From: an uncultured Chitinophagaceae bacterium
GTDB taxonomy: Bacteria; Bacteroidota; Bacteroidia; Chitinophagales; Chitinophagaceae
Length of the DNA: 64,000 bases
Reading direction: 5' to 3'
NCBI GenBank assembly: GCA_903895845.1
Contig: CAITVK010000028.1
Coordinates: 62,001-126,000 of the forward strand
This document shows, in pieces, positions 18,374 to 26,140 of this stretch. The first letter of the stretch is position 1. Each line of letters starts with the position of its first letter. Under the pieces are notes generated by a model. It worked only from the letters and a program-made list of their open reading frames with translations. It had not been told where the DNA came from and made no database searches. Made by a program: the position numbers and the translations under genes.

Positions 18374-19549
18374 ATGCAGGTAATAAAAGTGTCGGACGCA
18401 AGTGCCGAAAAAGCTTTTCTCGAAATCAATTACACACTTAACAAACACAATCCTGCTTATATCCGTCCAATGGATAATGAAGTGAAGGATTATTTCGATC
18501 CAAATAGAAATAAACACTTTAAATACGGCGAAACCGACAGATGGCTACTAAAGGATGATTCCGGCAAAACAATTGGCCGTATTGCAGCATTTATAAGTGA
18601 AAGATATATCAGCAAAGGCACCGACTATCCAATTGGCGCGGTGGGATTCTTCGATTGTATCAATAATCAGGAAGCCGCTAATTTGTTGTTTGACACAGCA
18701 AAAAGTTGGTTACTGTCAAAAGGCGCAGAAGCAATGGATGGGCCTATCAACTTTGGTGATCGCGACAAATGGTGGGGACTTTTGGTGGAAGGTTTTGAGA
18801 AGCCTCCTGTTTATGGAATGGCTTTTAATCCAGATTATTACCAGCAATTGCTGGAGGGATATGGTTTTAAGGATTATTACAACCAATACTTTTATACGAT
18901 GGAGGTAGATGCTGCTTTCTCGGAAAAGATTGTGGAGCGTCATGCCAGATTTAAAGCAAAGCCCGAATATAGTGCCCACCATGTAGACTTGAAGAATATT
19001 GAGAAATATGCCAATGACTTTGCAACTGTTTACAATGCGGCTTGGGCGCAACATGGAGAGGCAAAAGAGGTAACAAACAAGGACATATTAAATTTGTTTA
19101 AGCAGATGAAGCCAGTGATGGACGAGCGACTAATCTGGTTTGCCTATTATAAGGAAGAACCGATTGCTATGTTTGTAAATATCCCCGACCTCAATGAGTA
19201 TTTTAAACATTTCAATGGGAAACTAGGACTTATACAAAAGCTGAGATTGTTGTGGATGAAAAAGACGGGTTATTGTAAAAAAGCAACAGGATTAGCTTTT
19301 GGAGTAGTACCTAAGTTTCAATCGTTGGGTATTGATAGTTATATTATTCAAGAAGTAGGGCTTGCAATTCAAGGGAAGGGTTGGTACACTGAATATGAAA
19401 TGGGTTGGGCCGGAGAATGGAATCCAAGAATGATTAATATCTATCGCAGCCTCAATGGCATTCAAAGTCGCCGACTGATTACATATCGCTACATTTTTGA
19501 TGAAAGTAAGCACCCATTCGAGCGTCACCCTGTGATGGATTACAAATAG
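18374..19549 (+). CDS. GNAT-fold acetyltransferase-like protein
   Basis: A 391-residue cytoplasmic protein from the ATG at 18374, which has AAGGAA just upstream. The N-terminal half (NPAYIRPMDNEVKDYFDP, GKTIGRIAAFIS, MDGPINFGDRDKWWGLLVEG) and the C-terminal GLAFGVVPKFQSLGIDSYI segment resemble the tandem GNAT-like proteins described as YghO-type hypothetical proteins. The C-terminal piece has the V.P..q..Gi pattern of acetyl-CoA binding. The substrate is unknown. The gene stands alone. Confidence 0.7.
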   Translation: MQVIKVSDASAEKAFLEINYTLNKHNPAYIRPMDNEVKDYFDPNRNKHFKYGETDRWLLKDDSGKTIGRIAAFISERYISKGTDYPIGAVGFFDCINNQEAANLLFDTAKSWLLSKGAEAMDGPINFGDRDKWWGLLVEGFEKPPVYGMAFNPDYYQQLLEGYGFKDYYNQYFYTMEVDAAFSEKIVERHARFKAKPEYSAHHVDLKNIEKYANDFATVYNAAWAQHGEAKEVTNKDILNLFKQMKPVMDERLIWFAYYKEEPIAMFVNIPDLNEYFKHFNGKLGLIQKLRLLWMKKTGYCKKATGLAFGVVPKFQSLGIDSYIIQEVGLAIQGKGWYTEYEMGWAGEWNPRMINIYRSLNGIQSRRLITYRYIFDESKHPFERHPVMDYK

Positions 19550-19555
19550 GCACAA

Positions 19556-19655
19556 TAGGCAAGGACGGAATAGGGGAAGAGGAAATAGGGAAAGAGGGGG
19601 AAAGAGATTCTATATTGTTTTTTAGCTATTTGCCCCTGTTTATTACCTCTTTCCA
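19556..19655. repeat. Purine-rich 7-bp-like repeat with weak inverted repeat
   Basis: G/A-rich units of about 7 bases (GGAATAG, GGGAAGA, GGAAATA, GGGAAAG) run from 19567 to about 19606. A 9-bp arm GGAAAGAGG at 19589-19597 pairs with CCTCTTTCC at 19646-19654, so the gap may fold into a hairpin ending the upstream transcript. Confidence 0.4.
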
Positions 19656-19672
19656 CTTTTAAATATACAGCA

Positions 19673-20368
19673 ATGAAACGTCTTATTACAATAGGCATTA
19701 CAGACTGCAGCAAATACGACAATTACAGTAAATGGATACTGGATGCGTCGATAAAAGTTGTAAAGCTTTCCTATCAACTGGATAATCTGGCGGTAGTAGC
19801 GAGTTGCAACGCCATCATTCTATCTGGTGGTGAAGATGTGCATCCTGCTTTATATGGAAAACCGGAATACCTCCACCTACTTGACCCTCAAATGATTGAT
19901 GAGAAAAGGGATGCCTTTGAACTAAAGGTAATAGAACAAACCTTGCAAGGGAATAAACCCATATTGGGTATCTGTCGTGGTCTACAGATTGCCAATGTCT
20001 ATTTTGGGGGCACTCTGGTGCCAGATATTCCTACTGTAATTGACAGTAAAGTTCATAATAAGATAGATGGAAAGGATCAACTTCATCCTGTAAAACTATC
20101 TGAGGCTTCACTGATAAACACTATCACTGGGCAGCAGCAGGGGGAAGTTAATTCTGCACACCATCAATCGGCGCAGGAGGTTGGGAGCGGACTTGTGGCT
20201 ACAGGATTTGCTAACGACAAGGTGGTTGAAGCAATAGAGTGGGAAGAACCCGCCAACAAATCGTGGCTTTTATTAGTACAATGGCATCCCGAAAGGATTG
20301 TTGGGCATACCCCCTTTTCTACAACTATAAGAGAGCGGTTTTTGAAGGAAGCAGGGAGAGAAGATTAG
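19673..20368 (+). CDS. Gamma-glutamyl-gamma-aminobutyrate hydrolase family protein (peptidase C26)
   Basis: A 231-residue class I GATase-fold hydrolase. The nucleophile is in GICRGLQIANVYFGG, the strand SGGEDVHPALYG is typical of the PuuD/GGH group, and the His/Glu pair lies in VQWHPER. Family members cleave gamma-glutamyl bonds, as in putrescine breakdown or folate polyglutamate trimming. No polyamine genes are adjacent, so the physiological substrate is open. Confidence 0.88.
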   Translation: MKRLITIGITDCSKYDNYSKWILDASIKVVKLSYQLDNLAVVASCNAIILSGGEDVHPALYGKPEYLHLLDPQMIDEKRDAFELKVIEQTLQGNKPILGICRGLQIANVYFGGTLVPDIPTVIDSKVHNKIDGKDQLHPVKLSEASLINTITGQQQGEVNSAHHQSAQEVGSGLVATGFANDKVVEAIEWEEPANKSWLLLVQWHPERIVGHTPFSTTIRERFLKEAGRED

Positions 20369-20428
20369 TAACCATAAATACAATTGAAAATATTAGCTTT
20401 AATCATTCAATGCTATCAATGATTACTC

Positions 20429-20671
20429 TCATTTATCATCATATACATCAAAGTCTTCTTGTTCCTTCCAAAGCTTTATCAAGTACCAGATCATTAATGG
20501 AAAGCTTATTATCAACCATATATAAAAGATAATATTGCCCAGGTCAACTCTTTCTTCTATATAGGCATAACCCATCATTATCCCGAAGGTAGAGTTCATC
20601 CCCATCCAAAAGAGTACAATCCCAATGGTTGTTAATATGCGCTTTAAAAATGCCGCTACTTCGGGTTCCAT
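20429..20671 (-). CDS. Small membrane protein, 80 aa
   Basis: Two hydrophobic segments (ILTTIGIVLFWMGMNSTFGI and IIFYIWLIISFPLMIWYLI) and an acidic C-terminal tail (EQEDFDVYDD). It follows the POT transporter on the same strand, separated by 59 bases that hold a heptamer hairpin. I do not recognise a family. An accessory role for the transporter is possible but only positional. Confidence 0.6.
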   Translation of the reverse strand: MEPEVAAFLKRILTTIGIVLFWMGMNSTFGIMMGYAYIEERVDLGNIIFYIWLIISFPLMIWYLIKLWKEQEDFDVYDDK

Positions 20672-20683
20672 TGTGTTTATTTT

Positions 20684-20725
20684 AGTTGTAAGTTTTGTAT
20701 TACTTAATACTTATGACTTACAACT
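20684..20725. repeat. Heptamer (GTNNTAA-type) hairpin
   Basis: Perfect 10-bp arms AGTTGTAAGT (20684-20693) and ACTTACAACT (20716-20725) with a 22-base loop that itself continues the 7-base phasing (ATTACTT, AATACTT, ATGACTT). It lies between the POT transporter and the small membrane protein gene and could weaken read-through between them. Confidence 0.7.
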
Positions 20726-20730
20726 TGTTT

Positions 20731-22233
20731 TTAGTGCATCATCTTTTGCAACTTCTTAGTCAATAAAAATAAGATGAGCGAAGCGATGCCTGCCATAAAA
20801 ACGAATAACATAAAGAAACTATAAAGGTTGCTCATTTCATAGATACCCAAAAAGTTTGTTGATTTCTTGTCGGGATATAAACTGCTCAATACGCCTGCAA
20901 ACTTATTTGCAAAGGCATTGGCTGTAAACCATACTGCCATTAACAAGGAAGCAAACTTTGCCGGTGCCAACTGGTTTACCAATGATAACCCTATGGGCGA
21001 TAAACACAACTCGCCACAGGTATGCAAAAAGTACATACCAACCAACCATATCATACTTACCTTAATGCCTGGCTGCACGTTCTTTACGCCAAATGCTATC
21101 CAGAAATAGCCTAATGCCAACAAGAATAACCCCAATGCCATTTTGGTTGGGGATGAAGGTTCTTTCTTACCAAGCTTTAACCAAAACCAAGCAAATATTG
21201 GTGCCAAAGTCACTATAAATACAGAGTTTATTGACTGAAACCAACTAGCAGGTACTACAAAAAATCCAAGGTCGCGATTAGTTTGCTCGTCTGCAAAAAA
21301 GGTAAGCGAAGCTCCGGCTTGCTCGTAGGCACTCCAAAAAAAGATTACAAAGAAGGAGACTATAAATATGACTGCTACTTTTGATTTCTCAATCGGATTC
21401 AATGTTTTGTCGGAGAATATGACGATTGCGATAAAGGTAACCGAGCCAATGAGCAGATAAAAGAGATAATTAAATACTTTGGCATCTATATAGATTAGTC
21501 CTATCGTTACAAAGGAAAATAATAACAAACCACCAATGATGGTAACAGGTTTGGTAGCAATGGCTGGAGAGTTTTCTGGGGTTAGTCCTAATGTATTTCC
21601 TGCAGGGTCTTTTACATATTTATGGTGAAACAGCATTTGCACAATCACACTCAACAACATTCCGATACATCCTATCAAAAAGCCCCATTTAAAGTCGGCA
21701 GGGTTGCCGGTATCACCAAACAATCCACAGAGAAATGGTCCAAAAGCGCCGCCCACATTAATTCCCATATAAAAGATGGTATAGGCAGCATCCAATCGTC
21801 GGTCACCTTTAGGGTATAACTGACCCACCATCGAAGAGATATTTGGCTTGAAGAAGCCATTGCCAGCAATCATCAATCCCAGCCCTGTAAAAAATAATAG
21901 GGTAGAGAGATGAGGAGCTGAATGATAAAACAAACTGCAGAAAAACAATACCAGCTCGCCCAGTGCCATTACCAAACCACCCGCAATGATGGAGCGTTGA
22001 TTGCCCCAGTATCTGTCTGCCACATAACCACCAATCAATGGGGTCAGGTAGACCAAGCCCGTATAGCTGCCGTATAAGTTGGAGGCAAAAGCTTTGTCGA
22101 ACAACAAGGCTTTGGTCATGAATAAAATGAGGATGGCGCGCATGCCATAATAATTGAAGCGTTCCCACATTTCGGTAGCAAACAAAATATATAAACCTTT
22201 GGGATGCCCTTTTTGAGCTACGGGTAAATTCAT
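20731..22233 (-). CDS. Proton-dependent oligopeptide transporter (POT/PTR family)
   Basis: A 500-residue inner-membrane protein with about twelve to fourteen membrane segments. The family signature appears as EMWERFNYYGMRAILILF near the N-terminus (ExxERxxYY, proton coupling), with the PTR2 segment GGAFGPFLCG and the C-terminal HTCGELCLSPIGLS. It imports di- and tripeptides using the proton gradient. Starts at ATG 22233. Confidence 0.93.
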   Translation of the reverse strand: MNLPVAQKGHPKGLYILFATEMWERFNYYGMRAILILFMTKALLFDKAFASNLYGSYTGLVYLTPLIGGYVADRYWGNQRSIIAGGLVMALGELVLFFCSLFYHSAPHLSTLLFFTGLGLMIAGNGFFKPNISSMVGQLYPKGDRRLDAAYTIFYMGINVGGAFGPFLCGLFGDTGNPADFKWGFLIGCIGMLLSVIVQMLFHHKYVKDPAGNTLGLTPENSPAIATKPVTIIGGLLLFSFVTIGLIYIDAKVFNYLFYLLIGSVTFIAIVIFSDKTLNPIEKSKVAVIFIVSFFVIFFWSAYEQAGASLTFFADEQTNRDLGFFVVPASWFQSINSVFIVTLAPIFAWFWLKLGKKEPSSPTKMALGLFLLALGYFWIAFGVKNVQPGIKVSMIWLVGMYFLHTCGELCLSPIGLSLVNQLAPAKFASLLMAVWFTANAFANKFAGVLSSLYPDKKSTNFLGIYEMSNLYSFFMLFVFMAGIASLILFLLTKKLQKMMH

Positions 22234-22406
22234 ATCAACTTAAATTTAATAAATAATTAGTGCCTCAAAGTAAGATATATTTTCCTACCGACAATAAAAT
22301 ACCCCCGAAATGATGACTTGAATGGTAAAAATAGTTGTAACAGATACGAGCAGGACAGAAGTACTGCTCAAGTTCCTGATTTTCTATACATTAGCCCTTG
22401 TAGATT

Positions 22407-23120
22407 TTAGGGGGTTTGGTGAGGACTAGTTGAGCCAAACCTAATGTTGCCTGCTGGCTTTTTTTCAAGTCTGTCGTTTATAATGTTTTTGAGTTCTCCA
22501 ACTCCAATTACTTTTGCACCCTCTCTAAATTCAAACTTCATTCCTTTTTCTAAACTGTCTGCGAAGAAGTCTGGTGAAAGAATTTTTATTTTTGCTAAAA
22601 CTCTCTCTCCTGGATAAACAATTTCTTTGTCAATAAATGTCTGTTGCCCAGAAGTTTGCTTTTCAGTGAAGTCAAATTTAACTTGTGGTCTGTAACCTGA
22701 CGATGCAGGTGTTTTTCGCCCACCTTGTTCTGTCGTAAAGTAAGTGAGTTCTGCTATAAAGTCAACTTTCCTAAATTCATGTGTGTAATAGTTTATGAAA
22801 CTTTCAATGATTTTTTCAAAGTCAGATTGGTTACAAAACTTTGATGAAATGTCAATTAATTCTGCAATTGAACTTCCTGCTTCTATTTTCCAAGCATTGT
22901 GTCCATCAAATTTCATTTTAGTAACTTTATCGAATGTCAATGGTGTCCCAAAATATTGTTTTAATTCATTGATAAAGTTTGCAATTTCAGTTTGATTATA
23001 AGTGTCCCAATCATCCATTGCATTTAGAAATAAAGTTGCAATATCTTTTTGCTTATGGTCTTTTGTGTCAATGTCAACCAAGTTCCAAAGTGTCGAGTAA
23101 GTGGTAATCGTGTTGTCCAT
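22407..23120 (-). CDS. Protein with C-terminal EF-Tu domain III-like module
   Basis: A 237-residue soluble protein with no GTPase domain. Residues 1-110 are unrecognised. From about 120 onward it follows the elongation factor Tu domain III pattern: FIAELTYF then GGRKTPASSGYRPQVKF (compare GGRHTP..YRPQ of EF-Tu), EIVYPGERVLAKIKILSP and KFEFREGAKVIGVGELKNII. The final strand motif REGxxxxGxG is nearly identical to EF-Tu. It stands alone between long gaps. Possible roles are mimicry of EF-Tu as decoy or bait, or binding of an EF-Tu partner; none is shown. Confidence 0.75.
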   Translation of the reverse strand: MDNTITTYSTLWNLVDIDTKDHKQKDIATLFLNAMDDWDTYNQTEIANFINELKQYFGTPLTFDKVTKMKFDGHNAWKIEAGSSIAELIDISSKFCNQSDFEKIIESFINYYTHEFRKVDFIAELTYFTTEQGGRKTPASSGYRPQVKFDFTEKQTSGQQTFIDKEIVYPGERVLAKIKILSPDFFADSLEKGMKFEFREGAKVIGVGELKNIINDRLEKKPAGNIRFGSTSPHQTP

Positions 23121-23583
23121 TGTCTAAATTATATCGTCAAACGGAATTTTCATATAAGCTTGCAGCCAACTCTTAAATATGCGCATGTTTTTAACCTTAC
23201 AAACTAGCGTATTTTTTTGCTACATCACTACTCAACCAATTAAAAATATACGCTAGTTTATTCCAGTAGCCCAAATACAAATCTAAGGTAATTTACATCT
23301 CCAAATTTAAACTATCCAAAGTGCTTAGCATCCAGCCCAAAACCCTCTCCAAAAACTATTTTCAAAATGTGTACAACTTTATAAGCATAATACGGAATCT
23401 TTCTGTGAACCTTTGCTTGTGCTCTACAAATTATTGGTTGCCCCTGTCAAAAACCCTCCCGTGGCAACCAACACTACCAAGCCCCGTTCAGTAGCAACTT
23501 TTCTCTCTTTTGTTTCCCTTTCTTTTTTGGTTCAGATACTTATTTACTGCCGCCAAGGAATGACCCAAGGAGTTCCTAGAATT
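23121..23583. other. Gap upstream of array A with a strong inverted repeat
   Basis: The main structure is an inverted repeat: AAACTAGCGTA (from 23201) pairs with TACGCTAGTTT (to 23258), the arms continuing with mispairs into A/T runs, loop about 30 bases. It lies 80 bases upstream of the EF-Tu III-like gene, so it may be an operator. The rest contains no convincing gene; the frame open at 23413-23841 is kept open mostly by the repeat array. Confidence 0.5.
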
Positions 23584-23751
23584 ATTTCTGGTGCTCCAGA
23601 ATCCATTTCTGGTACTCCAGAAGTCATTTCTGGTACTCCAGAAACCGTTTCTGGTACTCCAGAAACCATTTCTGGTGTTCCGGAAACCATTTCTGGTACT
23701 CCGGAAGTCATTTCTGGAAGTCCAGAAATCATTTCCGGAGTTCCAGAAATG
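23584..23751. repeat. Array A: eight 21-bp tandem repeats with internal palindrome
   Basis: Eight head-to-tail units, each exactly 21 bp, with no spacers; a degenerate copy precedes them. Most units contain TTCTGGTACTCCAGAA, an inverted repeat with 6-bp arms. Units differ at a few positions, mainly in the last three bases (TCC, GTC, ACC, ATC). Frames are open on both strands (plus strand would read ISGTPEx heptapeptides), as expected for a 21-bp period free of stops. The array ends 101 bases before the ATG at 23853. Confidence 0.95.
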
Positions 23752-23852
23752 ACCCCGTGGGGAGCCAATTTGATCTTTTTTAAGCGTTCTGTCGCCAATA
23801 TTCATTTTTTATTAAACAATAACCCCCTTTTTCACACTTAAAACTTTCAATT

Positions 23853-24533
23853 ATGGCTTATTTCGTACAAGAAAACAATGGTTTGTTCAGTCTTCAAATT
23901 ACTATCTTTTCAGAAGAGTTGCCACACTACCAAACGTTGCTAGGGTTTAATGCTGCCGAGGTTTTGGAGGCAGTGAATGACGCTGCTTTTATGGCGTGGA
24001 TGGAAAAGTGCGATGCCACCGTGGCAAAGTATAAACTGGGTTGGAAGGCTTTTGAGGACACGGGCAGGGGAGGCTCTAAAACCGTGTTGGTATTGACCCC
24101 GCCAGTGGCACCTGTTTTTGATGCTATGCCCACCTTGGTGCTGCCGGGCATACAGATGCGGTTTGCCCAAAAAGCGGCAAAAGCAAAGGCAAACCCCAAT
24201 TGTTCTGACGGCATACAAAAGATATTGGGCATATTTACAGCGCCTGATTCGGCAGTGACCACAGCCCCAGACTTGAAGGTGAAGGAAGAAGCGGGCTATC
24301 CACAACTTAGTTTTCACAAATATGGCCACGCAGCCATCAACATATACCGTAACACGGGTACAGGGTATGGCAGCACCCCTTTTAAAACCTTGACAAAAAG
24401 CCCCTTTCTGGATACCGATTTGCCTGCCATTGGCATAGCAGGGCAGTATAAGTACAAGGGAATCTTTCTTGTAAACGATGTGGAAACGGGTAGTTTCAGC
24501 CCAGAAATAAGCGTTAATGTAGTAGGTAGATAA
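23853..24533 (+). CDS. Uncharacterised protein, 226 aa, downstream of array A
   Basis: A soluble protein with no signal peptide. The N-terminal half is mixed alpha/beta with Trp-containing LGWKAFEDTGRG; the C-terminal half (AAINIYRNTGTGYG, KYKGIFLVNDVETGSFSPEISV) looks like an FN3-type beta sandwich. I do not recognise a named family. It is a single gene between array A and a strong terminator, so it is its own transcription unit and the array may be part of its 5' region. Confidence 0.7.
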   Translation: MAYFVQENNGLFSLQITIFSEELPHYQTLLGFNAAEVLEAVNDAAFMAWMEKCDATVAKYKLGWKAFEDTGRGGSKTVLVLTPPVAPVFDAMPTLVLPGIQMRFAQKAAKAKANPNCSDGIQKILGIFTAPDSAVTTAPDLKVKEEAGYPQLSFHKYGHAAINIYRNTGTGYGSTPFKTLTKSPFLDTDLPAIGIAGQYKYKGIFLVNDVETGSFSPEISVNVVGR

Positions 24534-24560
24534 TGATAGCGTTTAGTGATTAATAACTTA

Positions 24561-24596
24561 AAAAAGCCCCCGAAGCGATTGTTTCGAGGGCTTTTT
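24561..24596 (+). terminator. Intrinsic terminator
   Basis: A stem of AAAAAGCCCCCGAA paired with TTCGAGGGCTTTTT (one mismatch) around a short loop, ending in T-rich sequence. It closes the 23853 gene. Confidence 0.85.
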
Positions 24597-24696
24597 GTTG
24601 TAAATATCTTTTTCAACCGATAAAAAAATTAATTATTGCCATGGTTATCAATCAAAAAAATAGAAAACACTATCTTGCCGCCCTCTAACCAATAAT

Positions 24697-24930
24697 ATGT
24701 ACACAGAGAACAACTTTGAGGGAAGGAAGAAAAGAAAATGGGGCGTGCAGGCTATTGCAGATATTACTCGTGCTGTGATAATATTGGCAGTTGCCATTAC
24801 TTTACTCTTTGGTAGCTTACTGAAAATAGATTTTGTGTTACAGATAGATAGTTTTCTACGCTACGGCTTTGGGGGTATCAGTTTATTGTACGGTAGTTTT
24901 AGGTTGTATAGAGGAGTGGTTAATGATTAA
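24697..24930 (+). CDS. Small membrane protein, 77 aa
   Basis: A basic N-terminus (EGRKKRKWG) is followed by two membrane segments (AVIILAVAITLLFGSLL and YGFGGISLLYGSF). It precedes the PstS-like lipoprotein by 66 bases. In related genomes this place often belongs to ExbB/ExbD/TonB genes, which are absent here; this protein is not one of them. Family not recognised. Confidence 0.65.
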   Translation: MYTENNFEGRKKRKWGVQAIADITRAVIILAVAITLLFGSLLKIDFVLQIDSFLRYGFGGISLLYGSFRLYRGVVND

Positions 24931-24996
24931 TGTTAGGCATAACTTACAACCTAAAATTTTTTATGGAAAAAGGAAGGAATTGTATCTGATTATATT

Positions 24997-25929
24997 ATGA
25001 GCGAAAAGATGATTTATGGAAGATGGCTAGCGTTTCTCTCAGTTATAATATGTATTGTTGTATTTTGTGGTTGTAGCAATACTAAAAGTAAAGCACAAAC
25101 AGATACACCGCAACAAGGTACCATCAACATAAGTGTAGACGAAAGCTTTGAACCGGTAATTGAAGAGGAGATAAAAGTGTATGAATCTACTTATCCCGAT
25201 GCACATATCATCGCACACTACAAACCGGAAGCAGATTGTTTTAAAGACTTTCAGAGCGATAGTACCCGATTGATAATTGTGGATAGGCCACTGGATAAAA
25301 AAGAAAGGGATTACTACGAAGCAGCGCTTAGCTTCAGACCTCAGTTTTCTTTGATAGCCTACGATGCAGTGGCAATAATATTAAACCAAAAATGCAAAGA
25401 CAGCGTATTTACTATTAGTCGCCTTCATGATATTTTGAGTGGCAAGGAAAACCTGATAGCAGTAATGGATGGTAAAAATGCAACGAGTACCGTAAGATAT
25501 TTGCAGGATAGCATACTGAAGGGTGAACAATTTGGCAAAAATGTGGTTGCTTCCAAGAATAGTGAAGATGTAATAAATATTATCACCAACAGAACAGATG
25601 CAATTGGCTTTGTAGGACTGAATTGGGTGGGCGATAACTACGATAGAAAGCAACAGGAATTGCTAAAAAAAATAAAATTAGGGCTGGTAGAGTGCGTTCG
25701 TTGCGAAGAAAAGGGTTTATTTGCCAAACCTTCGGCTGCATCGGTAAGTTTTGCGCAGTATCCGTTGGCTCGTCCGTTGTACTTTATAGTTAAGGAGAAC
25801 GCCACAGGACTGGGTACAGGATTCACTAATTTCCTGAGTATGGAAAGGGGACAATTGATTTTTAGACGCTCTTTTTTGATTCCGGCAATTATGAACTTTA
25901 ATAAAAGAACGAGTAAGATAGAGGAGTAG
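24997..25929 (+). CDS. PstS-like periplasmic binding lipoprotein
   Basis: A 310-residue lipoprotein with a lipobox (VVFCGCSNTK, lipidated Cys in CGC). The mature part matches the PBP-like/PstS fold: GTINISVDESFEPVIEEEI, the D.F..LQSDSTR-type loop and DAIGFVGLNWVGD. It has no Pst permease genes nearby. In many Bacteroidota a PstS-like protein sits with ExbBD/TonB and a TPR protein; here only the TPR gene follows. Phosphate binding is not certain. Confidence 0.75.
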   Translation: MSEKMIYGRWLAFLSVIICIVVFCGCSNTKSKAQTDTPQQGTINISVDESFEPVIEEEIKVYESTYPDAHIIAHYKPEADCFKDFQSDSTRLIIVDRPLDKKERDYYEAALSFRPQFSLIAYDAVAIILNQKCKDSVFTISRLHDILSGKENLIAVMDGKNATSTVRYLQDSILKGEQFGKNVVASKNSEDVINIITNRTDAIGFVGLNWVGDNYDRKQQELLKKIKLGLVECVRCEEKGLFAKPSAASVSFAQYPLARPLYFIVKENATGLGTGFTNFLSMERGQLIFRRSFLIPAIMNFNKRTSKIEE

Positions 25930-26006
25930 ATAGATAGTAGATAGATATTAGATAGTAGTTATGAGTTATAAGTTATGAGTGATGAGTCACAAGTCATAAG
26001 TGGTAA
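25926..26006. repeat. Tandem short repeats: TAGATAG run then seven GTNNTAA/GTNATGA heptamers
   Basis: A run of TAGATAG-like units (25926-25957) is followed by seven 7-base units from 25958: GTTATGA, GTTATAA, GTTATGA, GTGATGA, GTCACAA, GTCATAA, GTGGTAA. It directly follows the PstS-like gene. A related run in the opposite orientation occurs at 26086-26113. Confidence 0.8.
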
Positions 26007-26085
26007 GGAAGAAGAATTTAAAAAAAACAAGCAATATAAACAAGCAGGTAATCGTAAAGTGTGTCATTAATTTAGTTGTATTTAC

Positions 26086-26113
26086 TTACGACTTATGACT
26101 TACAACTTAATAC
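26086..26113. repeat. Inverted run of four heptamers
   Basis: Units TTACGAC, TTATGAC, TTACAAC, TTAATAC are the reverse complement class of GTNNTAA and can pair with the run at 25986-26006. The pair encloses about 80 bases upstream of the TPR gene. Confidence 0.75.
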
Positions 26114-26140
26114 TTACCTTAAATTAAAACAATAAGAAAA

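Noticed and set aside
23584-23751. Array A as a CRISPR array
   Set aside because: Units are contiguous 21-mers with no spacers and no cas genes are near.
23413-23841. A 142-aa protein reading through array A
   Set aside because: Several frames on both strands are open only because the repeat period is a multiple of three; no signal of coding outside the repeats. Kept as repeat, not CDS, though translation cannot be excluded.
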